Below are positions 25,370 through 38,000 of a stretch of 64,000 nucleotides of DNA, one piece after another. Every line of letters starts with the position of its first letter. Position 1 is the first letter of the stretch. The notes beneath the pieces were generated by a model. It was not told the origin of the DNA. It did not search any database and saw nothing but the letters and a program-made list of their open reading frames with translations. The position numbers and the translations under genes are program-made. This DNA is from Bin127 sp965221625 (GTDB lineage Bacteria; Chloroflexota; Dehalococcoidia; Lucifugimonadales; Lucifugimonadaceae). The stretch is from NCBI GenBank assembly GCA_965221625.1, contig OZ244903.1, positions 1,116,001 through 1,180,000 on the forward strand. The letters are read 5' to 3'.

Positions 25370-26269
25370 ATGCCTTGGTACAAGGGAAACATCCACACTC
25401 ACACCGACCGCTCTGACGGCGACGCCGATCCCGACTTCGTAACCACTTGGTATCGCGATCACGGCTACGACTTTCTCGTCCTGAGCGACCACAACCATCG
25501 CACCATCTTGGATCACGAGATCGAAGACGGTCCGCTGATGATCCCCGGTGAAGAGGTTTCGGCGAGGATTATGGGCGGCAGCGTGCCGATTCATCTCAAC
25601 GGCATCGGCATCGACCGCGTCGTCGAGCCGATCAACATCGACGATATCGTGGCAACCCTCCAAGCGAACGTCGATGCCATCGTCGAAGCCGGCGGCATTG
25701 CGCAACTCAACCATCCAAACTACGAGTGGGCATACGACGCGGAGCACGTCAATCAAGTCGTCGGAGCCAGCATGCTCGAGATCCACAATGCCCACCCAGC
25801 GGTCAACACCTACGGTGCCCCTGGCAAGATGAGCACCGAACAGATCTGGGACGCCGTACTCTCCAGTGGCGTCGTCATCTTCGGCACCGCGACCGACGAC
25901 TCTCACAACTACCACGACTACGCCCCGCACCTCAGCAATCCCGGACGCGCCTGGGTCGTCGTCAACGCCGACGAGTTGAACGTCGACGCCATCGTCGACG
26001 GATTGGCTACCGGCAATTTCTACGCTTCCACCGGTATCGTACTCGACGACGTTGAGATCACCGACGACGCTATCGAGCTGTCGATCGCCGACGAGCGCAG
26101 CGCGGTGATGGTTACGACATTCTCTGGCAAGGACGGCGTCGTTCTCGCCGAGATCGAAGGCGACAACCCGCGCTACGAGTTCGACGACGAAGCATCCTAC
26201 GTGCGCGCCACCGTCCGCTCATCCAACGGCACGAAGGCGTGGACGCAGCCGACTTTTCCCGCAAACTGA
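25370..26269 (+). CDS. PHP-domain metal-dependent phosphoesterase-like protein
   Basis: A 299-residue protein with an N-terminal PHP domain. YKGNIHTHTDRSDGD gives the first metal-binding H-x-H pair and Asp. DFLVLSDHNHRT gives the second, PGEEVSA the metal-bridging Glu, IAQLNHPNYEW and LEIHNAHPAV later His ligands, and FGTATDDSHNYHD the final Asp-His site. PHP domains hydrolyse phosphoesters using a trinuclear metal centre. The roughly 80-residue C-terminal part looks like a beta-rich accessory domain. AGGTG lies 5-6 nt before the ATG. It ends the plus-strand block and converges with the 815-residue surface-protein gene at a 63-bp gap. The substrate is unknown. Confidence 0.88.
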   Translation: MPWYKGNIHTHTDRSDGDADPDFVTTWYRDHGYDFLVLSDHNHRTILDHEIEDGPLMIPGEEVSARIMGGSVPIHLNGIGIDRVVEPINIDDIVATLQANVDAIVEAGGIAQLNHPNYEWAYDAEHVNQVVGASMLEIHNAHPAVNTYGAPGKMSTEQIWDAVLSSGVVIFGTATDDSHNYHDYAPHLSNPGRAWVVVNADELNVDAIVDGLATGNFYASTGIVLDDVEITDDAIELSIADERSAVMVTTFSGKDGVVLAEIEGDNPRYEFDDEASYVRATVRSSNGTKAWTQPTFPAN

Positions 26270-26332
26270 GTTCGGGACGTCCAAACTATACGCGCGGACT
26301 CAGCGTCGCGAATAGCAACCGATCGTCCGAGA

Positions 26333-28780
26333 TTAAGACGGTGAACCGTCTCGAGTACGACGTCGCCTCAGGCTGATGAAGACTACGCCAGTAGTCGCCA
26401 ACGTCAATCCGATCACTAGCATCAGCAACGACACTGAAGATGCAGGGGATGCACCACCGGTGTCTGGCGCCTCAAGCACCTCCTCCACCGGTTGCGTCGG
26501 TACTGCGACTGGTGTCCCGAAGGTGCCCGCAGCGACTTCGGCTGGCAATCGACTGATGTTGCCGCAAACCTGAACCTGCTCTGGGGATATTGGTGTGAAC
26601 GACGACAAAACAGTGTTGCCGCTCGTGTCGTCGATCGCCAGTAGGTCTACCCGCGACAGGCTTGCGCGTAACTCGGCAGCCAACGGGATGCACACCTCGG
26701 CACCGGGAGCGTTCAGCCGCGCTTGCGTCTCGCCGGGCAGGTAGATGCCGTAGCGATAGCCGCCAAGCATGTGACGCAGGTCCAATGGGTTCTGGCTGTC
26801 AGCCAAACCGAGACGCTCCATGCGCACCGGCACTATCTCGCCTTGCACCACCACGCCAGGACGGAACCGTATCGAATACCCGTCTTGATCGAAGCCGCCG
26901 CCTTGGCTGTGGTTGATCACGACGTACTCGTAGCCGTCTTGGTCCGATGCCACGCGGGTAGCGACCTCGCCCGTTGGTGCCGGCAGGGGAGTCGGGACGT
27001 CGATCGGCGAGCTGCGGCGCGTCTGGATCACGAACGAAGCGGTGCAATCGTCGTCGCCTCTCCCGATGCAATCCTGCCGTCCCAAGCTAGCCGTAACCGT
27101 GTAAGTCCCTTGCCTCGAAGGAACCCTGTAGAGGATCGTCGATTCGTCGCCGACCAGCTGTCTGGCACTGCTCGACGTGTCTTCAAAAGCTTCCCAAGCG
27201 AACTCGACGTCATCGGTCGCCAACTTCGAGTCCTTGATGCCTTGAAGTCCGTAAAAGTCGAGTCGCAGTCTCACGTCGTCGCCCGGTGCCACCGTAATCT
27301 CGTTGAAAGCCGGCTCAATGCGCGTTATCATCGCTTGCGACCGCGTATACGGAGTTGGTGTAGGCGAAGGCGTCGCCGTTGGTGTAGAGGATGGTACCGG
27401 TGATGGAACCGGCGTGTTTTCGCCGATTGCCGTCGCCGTAATACTCGCCACAGCACCTGGAGTCGCCGAGATCGTAGCGCGTAGCTGGAACTCGTACTCG
27501 GTACCTCCGACAAGACCGGAAGCGACACTGAAGTTGGTCGTGGAGGCATCGCTTCCCGGTATAGTGATCCAAATATTGCCGAACGAACCACTCGTCTCTC
27601 GTTGGCGATACTCGTAGCGCGTGATTCTGGGATCATTTGGATCGTTCCAGTGGAAGTCGAACCTCAGCGTATCACTGTTGACAAATAGGCCGGCAGGTGC
27701 AGTTGGCGGCGTCGGCGTTGGGGTATTCGTCGGTGTCGATGTCGGTACCGGTGTTGCCGTTGGCGGGAATGGAGTAGGGATAGTACTACTTGTATATTTC
27801 GGAATTGCGCTAACTTCGTCCGATGTGCCTCTGCTACCTCTGGTGTTGATCGCGACGATTTTGAAGTAATGTATAAAGTTCGGTTGTAAGCCTGATATGA
27901 CGTGACTAGTCGTGTTCGCGTTGCTTTTATCGATTTCCGTGTATGCGTTGGTGAAGTCTTTTGGGTCCAACACAACGCTGTACGCGTATTTGGCGATGTT
28001 CGGGTCGCCCGGGTTGTCCCATCTGAGTGTCACTTGCCATGGTTCAGGACCAGGGAACGCTTGTAACCCCGTCGGCTTGTCGGGCATAGGCACCGGCGTT
28101 GCCGACGGTGTGTTGACCGGCTGACCTGAACCCACCAACGTCAAAGTGTGTTTCACCGATTTCGCACGCATTGAATACGGTTGATTCTGTGTATTCCTGT
28201 CCCAGACCTTGAACTCGATCGTTGTCGATTGTCCGGCGAAATTACCAGGCGACTTGAAAACGAACTTCCGCTTTGATGCCGGCGAGACCAACAATGGATC
28301 CATGATGAACCTCGCACCTCCCACCGTCGGGATGTCATCCAATGGTTGGTTGGAATGGGGTGCTGTCAAAAACTGCGCTTTGAGCGTGCCCAAAGCAGGA
28401 AGCGTCACGATTTCAACACCCAAAAAAGCACTATAGTTGGGGGTCTGCGCGGTCCCAAGATTGACGCCGGTAAATCGTGAATCGGTATTGAACTCGCTCA
28501 AGAAGATGCTCGTCTCGCCAACCGGCGCAACTGTCTTCGTCCAGTCCTCACTCTCGGGCGGTCCTGGTGTCGCCGTGCCTTGCGGCGCGACCTCTGAACG
28601 CTCGTCTTCGACGCTCGACGCGTGATTGAGTGCACGCGCACTCTCGTCATCGCTTGGCGAAGGTGCCGCGACAAGCACCACCAACAACGCAGCGACAACG
28701 CCGCAGATGGCAGCAACCGTCGCAGATCTCACAAGGAAACTGCGGAAAGTGGCGTGGTGTGATGAACTGTGAGCGTGCAC
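26333..28780 (-). CDS. Cell-surface fibronectin-type-III protein with sortase-like C-terminal tail
   Basis: An 815-residue secreted surface protein starting at GTG 28780 behind a GAGGGAG ribosome-binding site. The N-terminus has a signal/anchor helix (ATVAAICGVVAALLVVLVAA). Cadherin-like or Ig-like sequence follows. Two fibronectin type III domains (about residues 235-335 and 360-455) are joined by Pro/Thr-rich linkers such as PTPTPPTAPAG. An Ig-like module begins at ITRIEPAFNEITVAPGDDVR. A terminal beta domain precedes the tail EAPDTGGASP, a hydrophobic helix and RRRRTR, which has the order of an LPxTG sorting signal (here APDTG). The last roughly 350 residues are paralogous to the end of the giant protein downstream. 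Likely role: adhesion or surface-layer structure. No sortase is in the window. Confidence 0.82.
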   Translation of the reverse strand: MHAHSSSHHATFRSFLVRSATVAAICGVVAALLVVLVAAPSPSDDESARALNHASSVEDERSEVAPQGTATPGPPESEDWTKTVAPVGETSIFLSEFNTDSRFTGVNLGTAQTPNYSAFLGVEIVTLPALGTLKAQFLTAPHSNQPLDDIPTVGGARFIMDPLLVSPASKRKFVFKSPGNFAGQSTTIEFKVWDRNTQNQPYSMRAKSVKHTLTLVGSGQPVNTPSATPVPMPDKPTGLQAFPGPEPWQVTLRWDNPGDPNIAKYAYSVVLDPKDFTNAYTEIDKSNANTTSHVISGLQPNFIHYFKIVAINTRGSRGTSDEVSAIPKYTSSTIPTPFPPTATPVPTSTPTNTPTPTPPTAPAGLFVNSDTLRFDFHWNDPNDPRITRYEYRQRETSGSFGNIWITIPGSDASTTNFSVASGLVGGTEYEFQLRATISATPGAVASITATAIGENTPVPSPVPSSTPTATPSPTPTPYTRSQAMITRIEPAFNEITVAPGDDVRLRLDFYGLQGIKDSKLATDDVEFAWEAFEDTSSSARQLVGDESTILYRVPSRQGTYTVTASLGRQDCIGRGDDDCTASFVIQTRRSSPIDVPTPLPAPTGEVATRVASDQDGYEYVVINHSQGGGFDQDGYSIRFRPGVVVQGEIVPVRMERLGLADSQNPLDLRHMLGGYRYGIYLPGETQARLNAPGAEVCIPLAAELRASLSRVDLLAIDDTSGNTVLSSFTPISPEQVQVCGNISRLPAEVAAGTFGTPVAVPTQPVEEVLEAPDTGGASPASSVSLLMLVIGLTLATTGVVFISLRRRRTRDGSPS

Positions 28781-29021
28781 GATACTCCCTCAATCCCAAC
28801 ACTAGCGAAACGTGGTAACCGATATCAATCAATTCGCGCACGCAAGCCGCGAGATTTCGAGACGAGTCGCATCTCTACCTTCGCCGACCCCCGCAGCACT
28901 CCTAGCACGTCGCGAGGCACTTCATGGCACGCAACGAGGCGGATGCTTGCATTAACTGAGTTCAGTCTCGCACGTCAACGCAGGCGCGGGCGTGCGCGTC
29001 GGTGCTTTGCGCCTTCGGCGA
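28781..29021. other. Intergenic region between the two surface-protein genes
   Basis: A 241-bp gap on the minus-strand path from the giant gene to the 815-residue gene. It should hold the promoter of the 815-residue gene. I find no RNA gene, no ORF with an SD and no strong hairpin with a T-run. Confidence 0.4.
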
Positions 29022-32000
29022 CTAAGGTTGCCGCAGCTGACGACTTGACGTTGCGCCTTTGAGCACGAAACCACTGAAGGCGATTGCGACCAACCCGAGA
29101 AGCAGCAGAATCAGCAACGGCGTCGACGACGGACTCCGTCCGCCGGTCTCCGGGATCTCCGCTTCCGGCGTCGGGGCCGGCAACACCAACGCCGAGGTCG
29201 CCGCCACGATCCGCTGCGGCAGCAAGCTGACGTTGCCGCAGAGCCGTAGCCTGTCGTCGACAATCTTCACGCTCGAAGAGTATGCACTCAGCGAGTCATC
29301 CGCGTTGATCGAAGTGAGCTCCGCAGCGTCGATATTCGCACGTGCTGGATGCGGCAGCGGGATGCAGATCTCAACCCCCGGCGAGTTGAAGGTGTAAGAC
29401 GACAACCGAGTTCCTGAAGCGTCGACCACGTATGCCTCGTAGACCGTGCCGAGCGGCGTCAGTCTCTGCGACGCGATCGTGAAGTCGCCAACCGGACCGA
29501 TCGGCACGATGCGGATGCCGACCAGCTCGTCGTTGCCCACCGCTCCCGGTCTCGCCGTTACCGAGTAGTCGGTGCCGCTGTAGGTGCCACCGTCTTCGGG
29601 AGTGAACACGCCGTGCTGCTCGCCATCCTCATCGGCGACCACCGACGGTATCGGCCCCGGCGGGTTGACTGGCGGCGCAGGCGGCTCTACCAATGCCAAC
29701 CGACGTGCAACCCTGACCTCGAACTCGGCGGTGCAGTCGGCAGCATTCCACGACGACGGGGTCAAACTCGTGCAGTCTTGTCGAGTGAGGCTGGCAGTTA
29801 CGCGATACGTGCCGAGTTGCGACGGTGCCCGATAGAGGATCGACGAACCGGTGCCGTCAAGACCTCTCGTCACGCCGCCGCCAATCTGCTGCCAACTGAA
29901 GTCCACGTCGTCACCCAGCGACGGATTCTCGATGCCCTGCAATCCAAAGATCCGCGTCCGCAACCGCAACGGCTCACCCGGGTAGATACTGACACCGCGG
30001 AACGCCGGCTCAATCTCGGAAATGAATGCGGGACTCGGTATCGGCGTTGGTGTTGCGCTCGGCTCCTTTGAAGCCACCACTGTGATGTTGAAAGTCAGAG
30101 TTGCAGTGTCTCCATTGGCATCGGTAACCGTGTAGGTGTACTCGGTCTGCGACATGACCTCGGAGGGCTTGCCGTTTAACACACGACTGGCCTGATCGAA
30201 ATTCAGACCTGCTGGCAGTGCCGGCGAGAGACTGTAGTCCAGCGTTGCGTTGCCGGTTGTGCTTGCAGGTAGCGTCACCGCAGTAATATCAACGTTCTGC
30301 GTGTATCTCTGATCTGCAACGGTCTCACTGCCGAAGCTGGGTTGCGTATCCTCTTCGACCGCAATCGTGAAAGTCAGAACCGCAGTGTCGCCATCGGCAT
30401 CGGTGGCGGTGTAGCTGTAACTAATAGCTGACTGCGTCGTTGTTGGCGTGCCGACCAGCTGGCGACTACTCACCGTGAAAGTTAGACCAGCTGGCAACGA
30501 CCCGTTCGGATCACTTGCCGCGAGGCTATAAGTCAAGGTTCCGGTACCGCCCCGGGCCTCGGGCAGCGTGTCCGCAGTGATCTCAACATCCTTGATGAAG
30601 GTCTGATCGGCGATGGTCTGGTTGCCGAAGGAAGGCGTGGTGTTGGGTTCGAGTGGTGTAGCAGAGGCGGGATCGGATGGTGCGCCTTTGACGGATCCTG
30701 AAGCACCGTTTACGGCGCGCACTCGGAACGAGTATTGGGAGCCGTTGTTGAGAGTGGTTACGTTGTAGCTGGTGGTATCGCCGTCACTCCCGGGAACCGT
30801 CGTCCAGGTTAGTGGTGAAGGCTCAGTGTTGCCAGTCCACTGTGCATACTCCCAAGCGTTCTTGTATGATCCGCCGCTGCTCCAACTCAAGGTGACGGAT
30901 GCGTCACCTGCGGTTGCGCTCAAGTTTGGCTTGGTCGGAGTTGCTGCGTTTACCGTGATGTTGAAGTTGATTGTTGCGTCGTCGTTGTCTTCATCGGTGG
31001 CGGTGTATGTTGCTTGTGTTGCCGCTTGGTAAGCGGAGGGAGTTCCGGTGAGTTTACGATCGTTGCTCAACGAAATTCCGTCCGGCAGCCCGGTTAACGC
31101 ATACGTCAGAGTTCCGTTTCCGCCGGTAGCCTCAGGCAGAGCGTTCTGGTTGATGAGCACCTCGCCCTGGGTGAAGGTCTGATCGGCGATGGTCTGGTTG
31201 CCGAAGGAAGGCGTGGTGTTGGGTTCGAGTGGTGTAGCAGAGGCGGGATCGGATGGTGCGCCTTTGACGGATCCTGAAGCACCGTTTACGGCGCGCACTC
31301 GGAACGAGTATTGGGAGCCGTTGTTGAGAGTGGTTACGTTGTAGCTGGTGGTATCGCCGTCACTCCCGGGAACCGTCGTCCAGGTTAGTGGTGAAGGCTC
31401 AGTGTTGCCAGTCCACTGTGCATACTCCCAAGCGTTCTTGTATGATCCGCCGCTGCTCCAACTCAAGGTGACGGATGCGTCACCTGCGGTTGCGCTCAAG
31501 TTTGGCTTGGTCGGAGTTGCTGCGTTTACCGTGATGTTGAAGTTGATTGTTGCGTCGTCGTTGTCTTCATCGGTGGCGGTGTATGTTGCTTGTGTTGCCG
31601 CTTGGTAAGCGGAGGGAGTTCCGGTGAGTTTACGATCGTTGCTCAACGAAATTCCGTCCGGCAGCCCGGTTAACGCATACGTCAGAGTTCCGTTTCCGCC
31701 GGTAGCCTCAGGCAGAGCGTTCTGGTTGATGAGCACCTCGCCCTGGGTGAAGGTCTGATCGGCGATGGTCTGGTTGCCGAAGGAAGGCGTGGTGTTGGGT
31801 TCGAGTGGTGTAGCAGAGGCGGGATCGGATGGTGCGCCTTTGACGGATCCTGAAGCACCGTTTACGGCGCGCACTCGGAACGAGTATTGGGAGCCGTTGT
31901 TGAGAGTGGTTACGTTGTAGCTGGTGGTATCGCCGTCACTCCCGGGAACCGTCGTCCAGGTTAGTGGTGAAGGCTCAGTGTTGCCAGTCCACTGTGCATA

Positions 32001-35000
32001 CTCCCAAGCGTTCTTGTATGATCCGCCGCTGCTCCAACTCAAGGTGACGGATGCGTCACCTGCGGTTGCGCTCAAGTTTGGCTTGGTCGGAGTTGCTGCG
32101 TTTACCGTGATGTTGAAGTTGATTGTTGCGTCGTCGTTGTCTTCATCGGTGGCGGTGTATGTTGCTTGTGTTGCCGCTTGGTAAGCGGAGGGAGTTCCGG
32201 TGAGTTTACGATCGTTGCTCAACGAAATTCCGTCCGGCAGCCCGGTTAACGCATACGTCAGAGTTCCGTTTCCGCCGGTAGCCTCAGGCAGAGCGTTCTG
32301 GTTGATGAGCACCTCGCCCTGGGTGAAGGTCTGATCGGCGATGGTCTGGTTGCCGAAGGAAGGCGTGGTGTTGGGTTCGAGTGGTGTAGCAGAGGCGGGA
32401 TCGGATGGTGCGCCTTTGACGGATCCTGAAGCACCGTTTACGGCGCGCACTCGGAACGAGTATTGGGAGCCGTTGTTGAGAGTGGTTACGTTGTAGCTGG
32501 TGGTATCGCCGTCACTCCCGGGAACCGTCGTCCAGGTTAGTGGTGAAGGCTCAGTGTTGCCAGTCCACTGTGCATACTCCCAAGCGTTCTTGTATGATCC
32601 GCCGCTGCTCCAACTCAAGGTGACGGATGCGTCACCTGCGGTTGCGCTCAAGTTTGGCTTGGTCGGAGTTGCTGCGTTTACCGTGATGTTGAAGTTGATT
32701 GTTGCGTCGTCGTTGTCTTCATCGGTGGCGGTGTATGTTGCTTGTGTTGCCGCTTGGTAAGCGGAGGGAGTTCCGGTGAGTTTACGATCGTTGCTCAACG
32801 AAATTCCGTCCGGCAGCCCGGTTAACGCATACGTCAGAGTTCCGTTTCCGCCGGTAGCCTCAGGCAGAGCGTTCTGGTTGATGAGCACCTCGCCCTGGGT
32901 GAAGGTCTGATCGGCGATGGTCTGGTTGCCGAAGGAAGGCGTGGTGTTGGGTTCGAGTGGTGTAGCAGAGGCGGGATCGGATGGTGCGCCTTTGACGGAT
33001 CCTGAAGCACCGTTTACGGCGCGCACTCGGAACGAGTATTGGGAGCCGTTGTTGAGAGTGGTTACGTTGTAGCTGGTGGTATCGCCGTCACTCCCGGGAA
33101 CCGTCGTCCAGGTTAGTGGTGAAGGCTCAGTGTTGCCAGTCCACTGTGCATACTCCCAAGCGTTCTTGTATGATCCGCCGCTGCTCCAACTCAAGGTGAC
33201 GGATGCGTCACCTGCGGTTGCGCTCAAGTTTGGCTTGGTCGGAGTTGCTGCGTTTACCGTGATGTTGAAGTTGATTGTTGCGTCGTCGTTGTCTTCATCG
33301 GTGGCGGTGTATGTTGCTTGTGTTGCCGCTTGGTAAGCGGAGGGAGTTCCGGTGAGTTTACGATCGTTGCTCAACGAAATTCCGTCCGGCAGCCCGGTTA
33401 ACGCATACGTCAGAGTTCCGTTTCCGCCGGTAGCCTCAGGCAGAGCGTTCTGGTTGATGAGCACCTCGCCCTGGGTGAAGGTCTGATCGGCGATGGTCTG
33501 GTTGCCGAAGGAAGGCGTGGTGTTGGGTTCGAGTGGTGTAGCAGAGGCGGGATCGGATGGTGCGCCTTTGACGGATCCTGAAGCACCGTTTACGGCGCGC
33601 ACTCGGAACGAGTATTGGGAGCCGTTGTTGAGAGTGGTTACGTTGTAGCTGGTGGTATCGCCGTCACTCCCGGGAACCGTCGTCCAGGTTAGTGGTGAAG
33701 GCTCAGTGTTGCCAGTCCACTGTGCATACTCCCAAGCGTTCTTGTATGATCCGCCGCTGCTCCAACTCAAGGTGACGGATGCGTCACCTGCGGTTGCGCT
33801 CAAGTTTGGCTTGGTCGGAGTTGCTGCGTTTACCGTGATGTTGAAGTTGATTGTTGCGTCGTCGTTGTCTTCATCGGTGGCGGTGTATGTTGCTTGTGTT
33901 GCCGCTTGGTAAGCGGAGGGAGTTCCGGTGAGTTTACGATCGTTGCTCAACGAAATTCCGTCCGGCAGCCCGGTTAACGCATACGTCAGAGTTCCGTTTC
34001 CGCCGGTAGCCTCAGGCAGAGCGTTCTGGTTGATGAGCACCTCGCCCTGGGTGAAGGTCTGATCGGCGATGGTCTGGTTGCCGAAGGAAGGCGTGGTGTT
34101 GGGTTCGAGTGGTGTAGCAGAGGCGGGATCGGATGGTGCGCCTTTGACGGATCCTGAAGCACCGTTTACGGCGCGCACTCGGAACGAGTATTGGGTGCCG
34201 TTGTTGAGAGTGGTTACGTTGTAGCTGGTGGTATCGCCGTCACTCCCGGGAACCGTCGTCCAGGTTAGTGGTGAAGGCTCAGTGTTGCCAGTCCACTGTG
34301 CATACTCCCAAGCGTTCTTGTATGATCCGCCGCTGCTCCAACTCAAGGTGACGGATGCGTCACCTGCGGTTGCGCTCAAGTTTGGCTTGGTCGGAGTTGC
34401 TGCGTTTACCGTGATGTTGAAGTTGATTGTTGCGTCGTCGTTGTCTTCATCGGTGGCGGTGTATGTTGCTTGTGTTGCCGCTTGGTAAGCGGAGGGAGTT
34501 CCGGTGAGTTTACGATCGTTGCTCAACGAAATTCCGTCCGGCAGCCCGGTTAACGCATACGTCAGAGTTCCGTTTCCGCCGGTAGCCTCAGGCAGAGCGT
34601 TCTGGTTGATGAGCACCTCGCCCTGGGTGAAGGTCTGATCGGCGATGGTCTGGTTGCCGAAGGAAGGCGTGGTGTTGGGTTCGAGTGGTGTAGCAGAGGC
34701 GGGATCGGATGGTGCGCCTTTGACGGATCCTGAAGCACCGTTTACGGCGCGCACTCGGAACGAGTATTGGGAGCCGTTGTTGAGAGTGGTTACGTTGTAG
34801 CTGGTGGTATCGCCGTCACTCCCGGGAACCGTCGTCCAGGTTAGTGGTGAAGGCTCAGTGTTGCCAGTCCACTGTGCATACTCCCAAGCGTTCTTGTATG
34901 ATCCGCCGCTGCTCCAACTCAAGGTGACGGATGCGTCACCTGCGGTTGCGCTCAAGTTTGGCTTGGTCGGAGTTGCTGCGTTTACCGTGATGTTGAAGTT

Positions 35001-38000
35001 GATTGTTGCGTCGTCGTTGTCTTCATCGGTGGCGGTGTATGTTGCTTGTGTTGCCGCTTGGTAAGCGGAGGGAGTTCCGGTGAGTTTACGATCGTTGCTC
35101 AACGAAATTCCGTCCGGCAGCCCGGTTAACGCATACGTCAGAGTTCCGTTTCCGCCGGTAGCCTCAGGCAGAGCGTTCTGGTTGATGAGCACCTCGCCCT
35201 GGGTGAAGGTCTGATCGGCGATGGTCTGGTTGCCGAAGGAAGGCGTGGTGTTGGGTTCGAGTGGTGTAGCAGAGGCGGGATCGGATGGTGCGCCTTTGAC
35301 GGATCCTGAAGCACCGTTTACGGCGCGCACTCGGAACGAGTATTGGGAGCCGTTGTTGAGAGTGGTTACGTTGTAGCTGGTGGTATCGCCGTCACTCCCG
35401 GGAACCGTCGTCCAGGTTAGTGGTGAAGGCTCAGTGTTGCCAGTCCACTGTGCATACTCCCAAGCGTTCTTGTATGATCCGCCGCTGCTCCAACTCAAGG
35501 TGACGGATGCGTCACCTGCGGTTGCGCTCAAGTTTGGCTTGGTCGGAGTTGCTGCGTTTACCGTGATGTTGAAGTTGATTGTTGCGTCGTCGTTGTCTTC
35601 ATCGGTGGCGGTGTATGTTGCTTGTGTTGCCGCTTGGTAAGCGGAGGGAGTTCCGGTGAGTTTACGATCGTTGCTCAACGAAATTCCGTCCGGCAGCCCG
35701 GTTAACGCATACGTCAGAGTTCCGTTTCCGCCGGTAGCCTCAGGCAGAGCGTTCTGGTTGATGAGCACCTCGCCCTGGGTGAAGGTCTGATCGGCGATGG
35801 TCTGGTTGCCGAAGGAAGGCGTGGTGTTGGGTTCGAGTGGTGTAGCAGAGGCGGGATCGGATGGTGCGCCTTTGACGGATCCTGAAGCACCGTTTACGGC
35901 GCGCACTCGGAACGAGTATTGGGTGCCGTTGTTGAGAGTGGTTACGTTGTAGCTGGTGGTATCGCCGTCACTCCCGGGAACCGTCGTCCAGGTTAGTGGT
36001 GAAGGCTCAGTGTTGCCAGTCCACTGTGCATACTCCCAAGCGTTCTTGTATGATCCGCCGCTGCTCCAACTCAAGGTGACGGATGCGTCACCTGCGGTTG
36101 CGCTCAAGTTTGGCTTGGTCGGAGTTGCTGCGTTTACCGTGATGTTGAAGTTGATTGTTGCGTCGTCGTTGTCTTCATCGGTGGCGGTGTATGTTGCTTG
36201 TGTTGCCGCTTGGTAAGCGGAGGGAGTTCCGGTGAGTTTACGATCGTTGCTCAACGAAATTCCGTCCGGCAGCCCGGTTAACGCATACGTCAGAGTTCCG
36301 TTTCCGCCGGTAGCCTCAGGCAGAGCGTTCTGGTTGATGAGCACCTCGCCCTGGGTGAAGGTCTGATCGGCGATGGTCTGGTTGCCGAAGGAAGGCGTGG
36401 TGTTGGGTTCGAGTGGTGTAGCAGAGGCGGGATCGGATGGTGCGCCTTTGACGGATCCTGAAGCACCGTTTACGGCGCGCACTCGGAACGAGTATTGGGA
36501 GCCGTTGTTGAGAGTGGTTACGTTGTAGCTGGTGGTATCGCCGTCACTCCCGGGAACCGTCGTCCAGGTTAGTGGTGAAGGCTCAGTGTTGCCAGTCCAC
36601 TGTGCATACTCCCAAGCGTTCTTGTATGATCCGCCGCTGCTCCAACTCAAGGTGACGGATGCGTCACCTGCGGTTGCGCTCAAGTTTGGCTTGGTCGGAG
36701 TTGCTGCGTTTACCGTGATGTTGAAGTTGATTGTTGCGTCGTCGTTGTCTTCATCGGTGGCGGTGTATGTTGCTTGTGTTGCCGCTTGGTAAGCGGAGGG
36801 AGTTCCGGTGAGTTTACGATCGTTGCTCAACGAAATTCCGTCCGGCAGCCCGGTTAACGCATACGTCAGAGTTCCGTTTCCGCCGGTAGCCTCAGGCAGA
36901 GCGTTCTGGTTGATGAGCACCTCGCCCTGGGTGAAGGTCTGATCGGCGATGGTCTGGTTGCCGAAGGAAGGCGTGGTGTTGGGTTCGAGTGGTGTAGCAG
37001 AGGCGGGATCGGATGGTGCGCCTTTGACGGATCCTGAAGCACCGTTTACGGCGCGCACTCGGAACGAGTATTGGGAGCCGTTGTTGAGAGTGGTTACGTT
37101 GTAGCTGGTGGTATCGCCGTCACTCCCGGGAACCGTCGTCCAGGTTAGTGGTGAAGGCTCAGTGTTGCCAGTCCACTGTGCATACTCCCAAGCGTTCTTG
37201 TATGATCCGCCGCTGCTCCAACTCAAGGTGACGGATGCGTCACCTGCGGTTGCGCTCAAGTTTGGCTTGGTCGGAGTTGCTGCGTTTACCGTGATGTTGA
37301 AGTTGATTGTTGCGTCGTCGTTGTCTTCATCGGTGGCGGTGTATGTTGCTTGTGTTGCCGCTTGGTAAGCGGAGGGAGTTCCGGTGAGTTTACGATCGTT
37401 GCTCAACGAAATTCCGTCCGGCAGCCCGGTTAACGCATACGTCAGAGTTCCGTTTCCGCCGGTAGCCTCAGGCAGAGCGTTCTGGTTGATGAGCACCTCG
37501 CCCTGGGTGAAGGTCTGATCGGCGATGGTCTGGTTGCCGAAGGAAGGCGTGGTGTTGGGTTCGAGTGGTGTAGCAGAGGCGGGATCGGATGGTGCGCCTT
37601 TGACGGATCCTGAAGCACCGTTTACGGCGCGCACTCGGAACGAGTATTGGGAGCCGTTGTTGAGAGTGGTTACGTTGTAGCTGGTGGTATCGCCGTCACT
37701 CCCGGGAACCGTCGTCCAGGTTAGTGGTGAAGGCTCAGTGTTGCCAGTCCACTGTGCATACTCCCAAGCGTTCTTGTATGATCCGCCGCTGCTCCAACTC
37801 AAGGTGACGGATGCGTCACCTGCGGTTGCGCTCAAGTTTGGCTTGGTCGGAGTTGCTGCGTTTACCGTGATGTTGAAGTTGATTGTTGCGTCGTCGTTGT
37901 CTTCATCGGTGGCGGTGTATGTTGCTTGTGTTGCCGCTTGGTAAGCGGAGGGAGTTCCGGTGAGTTTACGATCGTTGCTCAACGAAATTCCGTCCGGCAG

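Noticed and set aside
26270..26332. Possible terminator in the convergent gap (CTGAG ... CTCAG, GGACGTCC)
   Set aside because: The stem is short with a long loop and there is no T-run, so it is not distinguishable from chance.
30772..37944. Thirteen identical 86-residue plus-strand ORFs at 576-bp spacing
   Set aside because: They are antisense shadows of the tandem repeat in the giant minus-strand gene; each is a frame made open by the repeated sequence, with no SD and no domain of its own.
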